DNA from: Chinchilla lanigera
Lineage: Eukaryota; Chordata; Mammalia; Rodentia; Chinchillidae
DNA length: 64,000 nucleotides
Assembly (NCBI RefSeq): GCF_000276665.1
Contig: NW_004955472.1
Location: 4,082,738 to 4,146,737, forward strand
Reading direction: 5' to 3'
Shown: one piece after another, positions 46,718 to 60,019 of the stretch
How positions within the stretch are numbered: the stretch's first letter is position 1
Layout: every line of letters starts with the position of its first letter
Notes under the pieces: model-generated
The model's database searches: none
What the model was told of the DNA's origin: nothing
What the model saw: only the letters and a program-made list of their open reading frames with translations
Program-made: the position numbers and the translations under genes

Positions 46718-47645
46718 GCAACACCCAGAATAGTAAATAAAAAGAAAATACTCTTTTCTATAATAGTAATACTAAATTTGAACTATTCCTTCTACAATAG
46801 TTGTGAGTTTTACCTTTGAAAGCAATAGATGATTTTTTTAAAGACAAGGTATTATAGAGATACATGCTATTTGTGGCTAAACAGAACGAACTAATTAAAT
46901 GACATTAACAAGCTGCCATATAATGATCTATGGAGAAGAAACTAACTGTAACCTTCAAATACAAGTCATAACATTTTATTAGCGCTTCATGGCATATTTA
47001 CAGCTGTTGCTAATTGGTAACACTATAATGTGAAACAGTATGGAGAAATGACTCCGGCTGCCTTTTACAACACCGTTTCCACCTGCAGGTGTCACATACA
47101 GACTTACATGAGCACTCTGGTGGAATTGCTCTCTTGTGCTCTCTGTATCTGTAAATCTATCATTACATCTGTGTCTAAATCTGCATCTAAATGTACTGTA
47201 GCTTTTAAGGGTAGCATTTACATTGATTTGCATTGTATTTAGAATATATGCAAATGAATCAATTTTAATAATTTCAGAGAAAAATATGCTTAATGAAATG
47301 ATGCCAATTTCAATGGTAGTGAAAATGCGTGCCTTATTCTACTTGTTATCTCTTTGTCTACTAGGGTTAGAGTAAGCTATAGAAATTTCCATTTTCACAT
47401 ACTTACTTCTAACTTAGCGGTAGGCAGTTGAGCACGTTGCAGGGAGGTGTATGACTACAAAGCCTTCATATGATTTTGGAAGTAGGGCTGTGCAGTGATT
47501 CCAATGCCATCCATATATCACCCAAGGTAAAATTTTGTTCCTTTGTATGAAACACACATCAGATGTGCTTTCTTTCATCAGATGCATTTCAGTGGGATCA
47601 AATATAAGACCCCATTTTTAGCTCCATCTTTCTGACACTTGGCTC
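46718..47645. other. non-genic stretch
   Basis: No gene recognised. A short degenerate repeat of 'atctgtaaatct' occurs near 47145-47190. Confidence 0.5.
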
Positions 47646-48085
47646 CTTAGCATTTCATGAACAAAAACCAAACTGTATGGGAAATACTTCAAAGAATCAA
47701 CACCTGGAATCTCATCTTACAGAAAAGTTTTGCACAGCAAAAGAATTCACCAACAGGATAAAAAGGAAACCCATGAATTGGGAAAAATTTCAGCTAACTG
47801 TCCCTCAGACAAAGGACTCCTATCTATAACATGTAAAGGACTTAAAAAAAAATCAGGTGCCCCAAATTCAATGACCCAATCCAAAACTGTGCATCTGAGA
47901 TAAATACATAATTCTCAGATGAAGAAGTACAAATGGCAAATAAAGAAGATAACACTGTAATATAACACCCACGGTTAATTTCCTATCGCCTTGTTTTGAA
48001 ATTCTGTATCATTTTTGTTTGTATGTTGTTTTGTTTATGCTTTTGTTTTTATTATTTTCTTTTTGAAATTAAAAAAAGAAAAATC
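47646..48085 (+). mobile_element. L1 ORF2 end joined to its 3' UTR (internal deletion)
   Basis: ORF2 C-terminal text ('cttacagaaaagttttgcac', 'gacccaatccaaaactgtgc', 'gaagaagtacaaatggcaaa') stops at about 47943. The L1 3' tail begins immediately ('acactgtaatataacaccca', 'ggttaatttcctatcgcctt', A-rich end). The segment normally between the two, present in the copy at 62830-63510, is missing. Confidence 0.75.
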
Positions 48086-48267
48086 TATTAAAAAAGGAAA
48101 ATTTTGGGATGTTAAGGGTGAATATTAATAATAATTTATCAACAGAAATGCAGAATTTTCTTCACAATCATTGAAATATTAGCATGTACAGCACAATAAA
48201 AATGTCATGCAATTTTTCTCTGAATAACTGTTTTATGCTGGAAAGTGTGTTTAAGAGAATTTTGAGA

Positions 48268-48433
48268 GAGCTTTGTGTGGTGGCGCACGCCTGTAATCCC
48301 AGCCCTCCGGAGGCTGAGGCAGAAGGATCACTGGGAGTTCGAGAACCACCTGGGCTACAAAGTAAGCTCAAGGCCACCCTGAACTCCACAGGGAGACCCT
48401 GCCTCAAAAAGACAAAACAAACGAACAAGAAAA
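48268..48433 (+). mobile_element. B1 SINE with TSD
   Basis: 'tggtggcgcacgcctgtaat', 'ggaggctgaggcagaaggat', then duplicated 'cctgggctacaaagtaagct' and 'ccctgaactccacagggaga', with the A-rich tail. AGAATTTTGAGA flanks it at 48256-48267 and 48434-48445 (12 of 12). Confidence 0.95.
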
Positions 48434-48445
48434 AGAATTTTGAGA

Positions 48446-49216
48446 TAGGCTTAAGGCAGTACTAAAGGTTCCAGGATTAACAGAAACATCTACCATGGTG
48501 AGTCTGGGCTTGTACTAGTATAGACTCCAAATATATCTCCCTACTGATAGAGTGGGCTTCCATTGGTTTTATTGCTGTTTGTCACTCAGTCACTGGTGAG
48601 CTGTGTGGGAATTTTCCTGTGATCATCACCTCATTGTCCAACTTTAATTCGGTAATTTCAGGTTGTTACTTCTAAACGTCAGAAATAGAACACATCCAAG
48701 TTCAACAAACAAAAAAGTAAACAGAAAGTTCTTCATTGTGATACTAGGAATTGGATTCAAGGACGAGCATTTGATCTACTCACTGACAATAAGCTCTGAC
48801 TAGATTTTGCTAGGGTCTTTTAAAAGAGAGAAGTGTTGTCTTTCAGGCTTAAGTGAACTTATCAGAACATGGACATATAACTGGATAAAAAGGAAATAGA
48901 ACTCACATAGTACCTTAGAATACATCTAAGTGCTAGGAAACAGAAAAATGAAACATAATCAAGTTCTGAGCATATAAATTGAATAAGCTAAATAGGAAGT
49001 GAGGTACTTGCATAAATCTCAGCATTTTGAGCAGATAAATTCATTCTTGCACGAGCCAGTTAGGATTCCATGTTTTTGAAGACTGAAGGAGGAGAGTCAA
49101 TGGACTGACGTGTCTTAGCTTTTTGGTCATGATCAGTGTCACCACTAGTGTCATTACCAGACTATATTCACATTACTTATTCATGTGGATCAGATATGTG
49201 GCCTGCATATATAGCA
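48446..49216. other. non-genic stretch
   Basis: No gene recognised. About 48735-48800 faintly resembles an old reversed ID element. Confidence 0.45.
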
Positions 49217-49233
49217 TAGGATCGCAAATTTTG

Positions 49234-49337
49234 TTTTGTTTTGTTTTGTTTTTTGTTTTTTCTGGTACCGGGAATCAAACTCATGACCTTGTGCTTGCCA
49301 GGCAGGCGCTGTGCCACTGAGCTAAGTCCCCAGCCCC
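49234..49337 (-). mobile_element. ID-type SINE (antisense), perfect 17-bp TSD
   Basis: A (TTTTG)n head, 'gtaccgggaatcaaactcat', 'gccaggcaggcgctgtgcca' and 'ctaagtccccagcccc' give a little-diverged reverse ID. TAGGATCGCAAATTTTG flanks it at 49217-49233 and 49338-49354 with no mismatch, which marks it as the youngest-looking insertion in the window. Confidence 0.96.
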
Positions 49338-49354
49338 TAGGATCGCAAATTTTG

Positions 49355-52079
49355 ATGGATTTTACAATTTCATGAGCACAGAAATAGTGAAAGTTATTTT
49401 TGTGTTAAGGAATGGTGCTAATTAGAGGGCAGATGCACACACTACTCAAGATCAAAGAAGAAACTGCTCTTCTTCTTTTGGCTGGGACTTTTTCAGTGCC
49501 TGAGAAGCCACATGGTTTGGTTCTCTTCCCAAGCCACACATATCTCCAGTATGTCTTCAGTCAATAGCAAACACTTTGGAAAACAAGCACTTCCCTTCCT
49601 AGCAGGAAATAAGTTAAAAATCACCAGAGATGTAGCTGGAAGAAACACTGAAATGGCATACTTTCTGTTGATAACATGTAGAACAATGTACAAGGTGAAG
49701 TTCAATGTTTAGTTCATAGTTTGCTAGGTAGCACTGCCATGTTTATTTTCACAGCTGTGTGTTCTGATAAGGATGTCTTCTATCTCTAGACTTTGATTTA
49801 TGCCAAAACATAAACGTTAGTATAACAGATAATATTAAACTGTTATACAATTATACTATTGAGAAATTTTTTTATGATTGCACATATGTATGTTTTCTCT
49901 GAGTAACTATTTTATGCTGGAAAGTGTGTTGAATTTTTTGCTGTAGAATTAAAAGGGAAAAATGAATATACTTGATTTTCCACCTGAAGGTGTTCATGCC
50001 ATACAATTCACAGCATGATAACTATATGTGTGTGTGTAACTACATGTGTGAATGTGTAAGTTTGAAAAGAAGTGAGGGAGTCTGCCACATTGGGAATAAG
50101 AGTGGGAGAGTGTCAGCAAGGGACATAAACTTAAGAAAATTGGGGGTATTTTAGATTTGAAGTTCATAAAGGGAAATATATTAGATTGGCTAATCGCTGG
50201 GAAGGCAAAGATTTTACAGGTTTGAGGATTACAAAGGTGTAAACACATAGGTATATCTTTCTTCTGGAAGTGAATTTGAAAACTGGATGGATTTTTTTTT
50301 TGAGATAGACAAGGTAGATAAATCCTTGCAGATTTTACTGGTAGTTTGTATCTGAGTCCTATTCAAATCCTGTACCCAAGGACACATGGGTCTTTACATG
50401 GAAATGGCTGTATGCATATCTATAAAAACATGTTAATATGTACTAGGGCCTAAGCAGTAGCAAAAAAAAAACTACTCAGGGCTGAATTTCTATAGTGTAT
50501 TTCCACCTAGATTAAAATAATTAGAAACCCTTTGCCCTAAAGTAAAAGATTAAATATACACATAAAGTAAAAATAAAGTCAATATTTAGAAATTCTGGTC
50601 TATAAATTAGTGTCTGAAAGGACATGAAAACTTCCTTCCTAGAGGTGCTCAGCTCTTACTGCATATCCACAGGCTACTTTTTGTCTATAGTCCCTTTATT
50701 TCAAAAGAAATTCCTGAAGAAAAGACAAAAAAGAAAGCAGTTTTCAGGAAAAGTAGAATTTCTATTTCTATACATTTAACTAATTTCACATAAAAAAGCA
50801 TGAAAGGAACCTTTCATAAAGACTGGGTGTTGAGGGTGTGTTGTTTGTATTTTCTCTCTCATTTCTTCTTCAAAAACAGGATAGCAGTAAACATAAATAA
50901 CTCCTACCTGAAACTTGAGTCTTCCTGCATAAGTGGGGAGACTTTCTAAAAATTCTGATTTTCATTCCTTTTGATTCAAGGAATAATGTGTGGTGTTTGG
51001 GAATTAAAAGTTTGACAAAATTTCTGTTGATGCTGATGGATAGACAAGTTAGAAACTACTGAATTAATACATGAAACTGGGGAAAACAAACATAAGGCAC
51101 ACAGACGGTTCCAATTAACAGCAAGGGAGAGATAAGGATAGAACAAAGTCTATCTTATTTTAAAAAGTAAAAAGTGGAAAATGGAAACTAATGTTTAGAA
51201 AGTAGAACTGTACAAAGAATTTAAAACTTTATTTATAAGAATAATGTCATTCATCCTGTTGGGTTATATTTTAGTTTATGGACATGTCTACAAATATATG
51301 TTTGCACTAAAGCCGGTAATATGCATTTATTTTCTCAATTCTATAAATCCCAGTAAAAAAAATCACAATGAGCAGTATAACTTTTTGGAGAGTCTACCTT
51401 GATTCTCTATTTGAATTTTGAATTCATTCCTTCTCTGTTTGATACTTTATGTCACAATTAGACAATGGACAACAATTTTAGTGTGTATATTTCTCACAGT
51501 ATCATCAGACCTGGTTTTGTTTGTTTTCCTTGTTCATTTACCTTAAGATCTATGGGGACATGGGTCGATTCACCAATTTATGGATCTATGAGTTGATTGT
51601 CTCTGCTTTGGATAGTACTGAAACTACTGCTTTCAGAATTATCTAGTTTCTCTCAATTGTTTCTTTATCTTATGGTCACCATACAAAATTGGCACAGCTG
51701 AATTTGGAGAATAATGATTTATAAGTCTGGTGAGCCTATTGCACTGACTAAGATGAAATACCCGCTACCTTGAGGTTGAAGAAAGATAGCTTTATCTGCT
51801 CCTTTGAAACAGTTACTACTTCCAGTCTTTGCAAAACTATCAGCGTATTTCATCTTTCATGACCATCTACATGTATTTATTGGGAGAAAGATTTAATCTA
51901 TTCTATATTAACAACTTCTCAGACACAAGCTATGTATATGTTTCTTAATAAAGTCATAGATATAATGGAAGTGCAATCACTGATTAAAATTAAATTTTTT
52001 GCCATGTGTTGTGGAAAAGGACATTCTTTGATTTGAAAGCATTGAGGACACAATGATTTGTTTGTTAGAGTTTCTTAAG
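49355..52079. other. AT-rich non-genic stretch
   Basis: No gene recognised. A weak antisense L1-like impression at about 51500-51720 is not strong enough to claim. Confidence 0.45.
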
Positions 52080-52165
52080 ATAAGACTTCATTAAACAGCC
52101 TGGATTAACCTTGAGTTTACAATCCTTCTGTCTTAGCCTGAGTGCTGGGATTACAGGCGTGTTTT
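52080..52165 (-). mobile_element. old B1-type SINE (antisense)
   Basis: 'cagcctggattaaccttgag' and 'gcctgagtgctgggattaca' then 'ggcgtg' are reversed SINE text, truncated and diverged. Confidence 0.65.
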
Positions 52166-52532
52166 GGAGCACATGTGGGGAAGGGTAATCCTTTAATTAT
52201 CCTTGCTAAAACATTTGGTATTGGCCCATTTGTACTAGCCATGCTCTTGGTTCTCATTCAGCAAAGGTGACTAAAATTGGTATTCGAGGTGGCAGTCCAA
52301 GAGGCTGTAAGAGCCCAATCCCAGAATTTTGTCTCTCTTGTTTTTCTTGTTTCTCTTACATTTTCTTATTCATCCTCGGGCACCTCGTTCTTAGATAGAA
52401 CAACGTGTCTTTTTTATTTCATATTGAGGCTCTACATTAGCTGATTAAAATGAGATAAAATGGAGTTGAAGTTCTGTGTTATGCCAACTTGCATTTTAAA
52501 TTTGAGAGGCATCTTCCAATAAACATATCTTT

Positions 52533-52612
52533 TATTTTGGTACTAGGAGTCGAACTCAGGATCTCATGCTTGCCAGGCAGGTGCTGTGCCTCCTGAGCTA
52601 TATCCCTGCCTT
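52533..52612 (-). mobile_element. ID-type SINE (antisense)
   Basis: 'ggtactaggagtcgaactca', 'cttgccaggcaggtgctgtg' and 'gagctatatccctgcc' in reverse ID order. More diverged than the ID elements with clean duplications. Confidence 0.8.
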
Positions 52613-53840
52613 GAAACACCTGTTTAAATGTAAATATATCTGAATAACTTATTCCTAGGTATGAAAATAATTTAAAGTAATTTGGCTAAGGTGAAATAGT
52701 TTAAAATTACAAGACAACACACATTGAAAGGCAAGGTGGTTTGGGGAAAAAGAGTTAATTTATTATTATTTGAAAATTTGCCATTTGAAGCATATTATGT
52801 CAATGTTGGTGTCAATAATAATATTTATGTCCAAATTATCTACATTTATGGTCAGTGATGCAATAGAAGATTAGCAACACTGAGAATGTATTTCAAAGGC
52901 TTAACACACCGCAAAGGAAGGTGCCATGTGAATGGGTGATTGAATTTGTAGAAGACTCCATGGGAATTCTCAGTGAAGGAACACAATAAAACAAGCAAGA
53001 AAAACAACTGAGATGCTAGAGAAAGCTCTAAAATGGGACAAGAAAGCCAAAAGCAGAACTGAGGCATCATGACGAACTCCAGAGACAAACAGTGTTCTGA
53101 TGGTCAGAGAATGAATTTTGAGACGGGGTTGCACAAATGATGCCAGAAGTACTTTCTATATTGGACTGAGTACATATACGAATATTTGGTTACTGGGCAA
53201 GCTAGCTTCAATTTTCATGTTAAGATAATTCATAATGATTATGTTTCTATTTTGATCAGTTTGTTGTTTGTGCAATAATTGCACACCCAGGAGTACAGGG
53301 GAAGTAGCTTTCCAAATAATCCTCATAACCAATAACATAAATTACATATGGAATTCATGATTCTTAATAAGACACTTAAATATATATTGTGTTTGAATTG
53401 ACGTGGGGGTGTGTGAATATATAGTATCATGAATATATTTGCTTACATTTTAATAAAATTTACAGCAATACTTGAAATTCACAGGGATTTGCTAGAAGCA
53501 ATGGAGATCTCTTTTTGCTCAGCTTTTATTCAGCTTTCTTCAGTGGTTAAATATTGCAAAAGTACCATAGAATCTCACTATCACTATATTGACATTGATG
53601 GACAAATCCATAATACAAGGATTCCTTCTGCCGCTGTATATATCTTCCTGTTAAACTCATTAATCTTGCTATTACTATTCTTCATTTGTTTTCAATGTTG
53701 CCATTTGGCAAATGTCACAAAAATTGAACATAGATTATATAAACCTCTGGAACTGATATTTTCCATCTAGTGTAATTCCTCAGGTACTTATTCAACTTCT
53801 TTAATCTTTCTGTAATGTGTTCATCTTGTTGTTGAGTCGT
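52613..53840. other. AT-rich non-genic stretch
   Basis: No gene recognised; the 113-codon frame at 53429-53770 has a T-rich hydrophobic end and no recognised family. Confidence 0.5.
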
Positions 53841-54640
53841 ATTCCAGAGGAAGGATTCTGTGTTTACCATCTCATTCATTGCTGGACAGCTTTTTCCCCG
53901 TTACTTTTTGGCTATCATGAATGAATTTTCTCTCAACATGCACCCACAAATTTTCCACTGGCAAGTGTTCATTTCTTTAGCACAACTACCCAGGAATACC
54001 ATGTCTGACATTTTTACTAAACACATATTGCCCCTCTCTTTGCGGGGCGGCACTGTTGTCGCATTCAGACTGGCTGCAATATTTTACATTTCCGCCAGCA
54101 ATCCTAGAGTGTCTTAGCTTCTCTGTGTCATTGCTGGAGTTTCAGCATTTTTAAATTTTTGTTATCCTGAGAGGTGCGTGGTGATATTTTATTTTCATTT
54201 TAATGCACATTTCCCTAATAGTGAACATGGAAAGAGATACTTCCTGTTAGTCACTTGCCACCAGGATAACATTTCTTGGAAACTCTTTTTGTAATTTCTT
54301 TAACTGTATTTTTAGAAAGAACAAATTAGAAAGAGAATACCAAGTTAATATGTGTGCAACTGCGAGTGTGTTTGAAATTTCTTTCTGTAATCTAGACATT
54401 AAATTTTTTTTTTCCGGACATGTAGTCTACAAATATTTTCTTCTAGTATCCAGGTTACATATATTTTATATTCAATTGTGTGTTTTACATAGAAAATACT
54501 TCTAATTTTGGTAAAATCCATTTCACGTTGTTTTTTGTTGTTTCAATGATGGTTTTTAGTGTCCAGATTACGGAGCCATTGCCTAGTGAAATGCCGAATA
54601 GTTTTTTCTGTATTTTTTCACAAACTTTGCATTTTAGCTC
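53841..54640 (-). mobile_element. old L1 3' region (antisense)
   Basis: Antisense L1 order: 'tggctatcatgaatgaattt', 'acatttccgccagcaatcct', 'ttttaatgcacatttcccta', then a stretch ending near 'gtccagattacggagccatt'. Old and frame-broken. Confidence 0.7.
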
Positions 54641-54902
54641 TGTGTTCTAAGTTAAAGCTCACGATCTATTGTGGTTTCACTGTGGGAAGAAGGGTTAGGT
54701 TTAGGTAGAAATTTATTTATTCATTTTTGCTCATGGCTGCCAAATTGTTCTCGGAGAATCTGTTGCTATTTTTCCTCCAATGAATTGCTTTTACACCTAT
54801 CATTTCTTCCATTGTCAATCCTCTTAACTAATATTAATTATTATTCCTCTATTTCTATATTTAATAAAATCAACAAATCTCCACTCTCTTTCCAATCATT
54901 AT

Positions 54903-55062
54903 TATTATCATCATTTTGTCTTTTTGAGACACGGTCTCACTTTGCAGTACATGCTGGCCTTGAGAACACTTCGTAGCCCAGACTGGTCTCAAACTCCAAA
55001 CAATCCTCCTGCCTCAGCCTCCCAAATGCTAGGATTATAAGGGTGTGCCACCAGGCCTGACA
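54903..55062 (-). mobile_element. B1 SINE (antisense) with TSD
   Basis: 'gagacacggtctcactttgc', 'gtagcccagactggtctcaa', 'cctcagcctcccaaatgcta' in reverse. TTCCAATCATTAT flanks it at 54890-54902 and 55063-55075 (13 of 13). Confidence 0.94.
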
Positions 55063-55075
55063 TTCCAATCATTAT

Positions 55076-55959
55076 GATTTATCCATCTCTCCATTATTTT
55101 TTCAATATGGCAATTTCTACGTACTATGCAAAACTCTGGCATAATAAGGGATGGATTTTATTCTAATTTCAGGTTAGTTCCAAGTACACATTTTCATCAT
55201 TTCTGAGTCCATCATGAGGTCTTTGACAGTTCAATATATTCTGTAGAAATAACTACTATTCAAAATTTAATAATGAAAGACGTGTAGTTTCTTTACACAT
55301 CTTTAAATAACTTTTAAATCCATGACAAATATTTCAGGCATAGTTTTTCTGTGTCTTAGTGAAACCTCTTGTTTGACCTCTTTCTAAGCAGCAGGTAGTA
55401 GTTTCTGGTAATTCTGACTTGAATACTTAATCATAATCTCAACCTAAGGAAGCTCTGGAGCTCCACGGTAAACAGAAGAGTTCTTTAGAATTGAAGACTC
55501 TCTTATTCCTAATGATATATGTGCAGAAAAACATCATAATTTTGAAACAAAAAGTAGTATATTAGGCATAATTAGAGGGAATAGGGAGTAGTTAAAATAA
55601 TTTCAGTTGCAGTTCTCTGGCGTTTCTTTTATTCTATGGAAAAAATAATATGTAGATTAGAAGAGGAACCACTTTAGTGTCATTCCTGTGCTACCAGTGC
55701 CGAATATTTGGTGGAACTTTTGGGTCCTTAAATTAATGTCTGACCAACTTCTGTATTTTATATAGCACAGTCACATATTCAAAGTAATTCTGAATTTGAG
55801 AATTTTTTTCTTTATTGTTATCTTTCTGATAAAAGAAAACCTCATTGTATTATCAGTTAAATAGGTACATTTCTCAGAACCTAGGTTTGCTGTGATTAAA
55901 TTTTATACAACAATTATTTCCAATAAGATTTATGGTTAAAATTATACAAAAAGTGTAGC
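55076..55959. other. AT-rich non-genic stretch
   Basis: No gene or named repeat recognised. Confidence 0.5.
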
Positions 55960-56765
55960 AAAATACAAAGTGTACAAAAAAATCTTTAGAATAAACAAAC
56001 AATTCAATTAATAAAGGAGTAAATTGTCTGAATAGATACTTCACCAAAGTGAAAGTATATGAACATATTAAAAGTCTTTCAGCATTAGTCACTGAGGAAT
56101 AGAAGATGAAGGCAACACTGTTATCACTGAACACGTTAGATTGGCTAAAATTAAAAGAGAATCTGATGTCAACTGATGGTAACGTGTATCAGTGGGTGTG
56201 AACCTCTACTGATGTTAGAAATCTAACTAGCACAGCCACTTTGGAAGAAAACATGGCTATTTCATAAAAACCCAAATGCAGTCTTACAATTTCTGTTCCT
56301 AAGTATTTACTTAATTGATTTGAAAAGTACGCTCCCACAAAGTCAAACATGTGGTTGTTTACAGCAGCTTTATTTATACTCATTCAAACTTGGAAGTAAC
56401 ATAATACCTTTCAACAGGCAAATGAATTAACAAACTGGTAAGTCAATCAAGTGTAATATTACTTAGCTATAAAAATGAGTTTTGAATGGTGAAAATGTGT
56501 GGATGAATTTTAGGTGCAAGCTAAGTAAGATCAGTATGAAGAGGGTAGATAATAAAATATTACATGAACTGCCATCCTTGGGCATAAGACAAAAGCGTGG
56601 AGACAGTATAACATATCAGCCACTGCCAAAAATTTAAGGGAAGGAAAGGCTTTAGGAGCAGTAAGCAGGAAAAGTTTTAGGCTGTTGAAACTATTTTTAT
56701 GATGTCCTAATTTGTGCATATGTGACACTATTAATTTCTCTACACCTATTGATATTCACTGCACA
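55960..56765 (+). mobile_element. old L1 ORF2 end and 3' UTR
   Basis: Sense L1 text in order: 'gatacttcaccaaagtgaaa', the 'gttagattggctaaaattaa' block, 'ccactttggaagaaaacatg', 'cttagctataaaaatgagtt' and 'gctaagtaagatcagtatga'. Diverged from the young family at 59.7-63.8 kb. Confidence 0.7.
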
Positions 56766-59744
56766 AACATTACATTTTATTATGTTCAACTTTATGAAAT
56801 CATTTAGGACCTCATGGGAATTATAAACTGGAGTTCATATTGTGTAAAAATAGCCTAAGATTATTATAAATGTATGAAATAATCTGGGGAAAATATGCTG
56901 TTTTGATAGCTTTGGAAATTATAATGCAGTATGAAAAACAAGAAAATATACATAAAATTTTCTCTAATAAATGCTTTTTATGAGGGTACAAATAATAATT
57001 AATTTATGGCCACACATGCATTTTAGGGTTGAAATAAATGTAAATGTACATGTAGGACCAGTTTTCTAAACAGCAAAGTGGAATTTGGCGGATTCACAGG
57101 AAAGCAAGCAGGCTACACTGGTCTTTGGTTAATGAATTAAGAACAGAAACATCAGACAGATGACTATATATCAATGTTTATAGATGTCCGCATGCTATGT
57201 ACAGTGATGTACACTGTGGTCTGTGAAATGAAAGTGGCTAAAAGCAAAAATCAACCCAGTAACAATGGGCACAAGCAGCACACGGATTGAAGTTTCTCAT
57301 ACCATTATTCAATAAAAGAATGGGGGTTCCCTAGAGAAATGCCACATTAGGAAGCACAGAAGAAAGGCCTGCAGCGATGTGTAGTACGTAAACAGTTCCC
57401 AGTTGGCTGACCTGTAACAATGTGTAAATGCTCAGCGAAAGACATGAAGCAATAGTGTATTGTAATTTGAATTATGAAATGTATATTTATGAGGCAATAC
57501 TGATATAAAAATGATTAAAATTATGACTGATTTGTAAGAATAGGCAGCTTTGCAGTGCAGAAGATGACAATTGATGTGGGATTTCTATCTTCAAAGAGGT
57601 AGAGTCTCACTTTTGACTTCTTAAGTGTGGGCTATGCACTGTGACTTCCAAAAGCACGTATGGAACAAAGGAGAAGAGAGAGGCCCTTTACAGTGACCAA
57701 CTAGGAGGAAGTCTGTATCTTTCAGGTGGTCAAAGGTAACCTCAGAAATCGCAAGTCATGCTCATGTCACTTGTACATAGTGCGATACGATGAGAAAGGC
57801 ACTTTACCTCTAATGTCTACTTCCTCTAGTTCCATCACCCATTTCCAATCCTGAGAAAAATCCCCAAATGGGGATACCTCACAAAACATGGTTGAACCAG
57901 CACTCCTCAAAATCGTCTATGCTTTCCAAAACAATTATAATAAAAAGTGAAAACCATAGCAATCAAGAACAATGGAGGTCTGACCACTAAGTGCAATCTA
58001 AAATGTTGGTTGAGATTTTGAAAGAAGAAAAAGACAGGTAAAACCTAAGGTGATCTGAATATTAATAACATGTTAAATAATATATCAATTTAACATTAGT
58101 TTATTCTTTTTAACAGCAATCATAGTAATTTCAAGTAACACTGAAAGAATTTGAGTATAAGAATTCTGTTCTACTTTCACCATTTTCCTGTTGGTCCACA
58201 GTTTTTTTAAAGATAGTTTTTTAAAAATATAGTAGAGTTCAATCATTCCTGATAAATATCATACAGTACTTATCTCATACAGTATCATATTGTGTTTGGC
58301 AACATGTTATCAGTGAGCTTAATGGTGACCCTAACATCTGACCTTCATCGACAAATCCTACCTCCTCTTCAGATTTAAGTACCTCTTTTGTTATTTGTGT
58401 CCTCAGTATTTAAATTCAACTTTGATTCCTTCCTTTCTGCTGGATCACTTCCCCTTTGGCCCAGCCAGTCATGCTGCCTCCAGTAGCTCACTGGTCTTTC
58501 TCACTCCCTGTGGTGCTGGGATGAAAGAGCAGGAAGGAATGAATCAGAAGTTACTCACACGCTTATACATAAAGTGATGTTTTGCATATTAGTTAATTGT
58601 GCAAAATGCTTTGTAATTTGACAGTATTTACTTATCTACTCTTTAAGAACTTTTAATAACTTTTTTATTCATTTCCATTTCTTCTTTACCTACACCTGAT
58701 CTCTTCTTACTAGCTAAACAATGTATTAATTCTTTTGCTCTAGTTTCTCTGGACAGACATTACTGTTTTGCCCCTGAGTTAACTTTAATTGATCCATGAC
58801 TGTGTCTTTAGAAACAGCTGTAGATGGAAGGATTTGTCAGTGTAGAAATTGCAGTTTCATGACTTCTGGGTGTTTCACTCTCCTGCTATTTTACCCTCCA
58901 ATAGGAAATACAACAAAACCAAATAAATAATAGAGAAAGACAAATTATCCTTCAATTTCAAAGAAGTGTAGAATCTGCAAAGAGTCATCGGCAGAAGTTG
59001 AATTCAAGCTGCAGTGTAGCAAGACAGCTGCTTGGTGTGGTGACCCAGCTGGGTGTGCAGCTTCAGGATGTCACATCACTGAACCCATTACTGAGTCTTG
59101 TGGACCAGCTAAAGTGAGATGCAAAAGTCATAGTACCATGCAAGAGTACCTGTACCCTTCAGGAGCTACAGGAGTTCATGGAAGTGACGCTAGCGACCAA
59201 AAGTCGGGGTGTTGCTATCTAAGGAATGTGGGAGGACGTTACAATCAGAAGTCACCCAAAAGAGTAAGTTAAAGTGGGGAAGCCATGAAAAAACAGTGCC
59301 CCAGACAGTACCAAGCGATTCTGTGGTGCACTTGCCTGGGCTTCAAGAAAGGTGAACATTTCCCTTGGGAGTTGCTTCCAAAACCTGTTGATGTGGCTGC
59401 ATCGCCTAAGTACAGTCCTCTTTATTGCTGAAGCTTTCTAAAGTAAGATTAATACAATATAATTATTATTCTTATTTTAATTTACAGGGGCTACTTTTAG
59501 ATTGATTCCATGAGATAATCTCATGTTTTGGATAGGTTTTTAAAAGTTGCTTAGATGCTTCTGTTGAAGAGTATGCAAAAAACCCTCTATGTAACTCACT
59601 GAAAGTACTCCATCTTCTGTTTTCTCAGTCAGTATTTGGATTTTTCTCCAGGTTGACCAAGAATCATTGCTTACAGTTTATAAAATCGTGATGGTCATTT
59701 GCATACAAGGAAACAATGCCAGATTATAATTTTAAGTGCTGAGT
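56766..59744. other. non-genic stretch
   Basis: No gene was recognised. About 58980-59420 has protein-like runs in more than one plus-strand frame (for example VTQLGVQLQDVTSLNPLLSL) with stops between them, which could be a very decayed gene copy of unknown parent. Confidence 0.4.
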
Positions 59745-60019
59745 TTGTGCCGCTGACCCGGAACTGTGGCCATGGGCTAAGGGGTTGGAAATGAGCTCAT
59801 TTTCCCTCAATTGACGGACACAGGGACTGAAGACAAGCAGGAAAGCAAGGACACGGCAGGACCCCGGCTAGAGTGCACACTTGGACAGATGGGACTGCGG
59901 GCATGGAAGAGTCTGAAGGAACAGCAGCAATGCAAGCCCCCAGATGATAAGTTAGGTGAACCAGCTTTGTGCTTGGGGATAAAGACATTCAGAATAAAAG
60001 TGGGTGGGTGTTGCCACCT

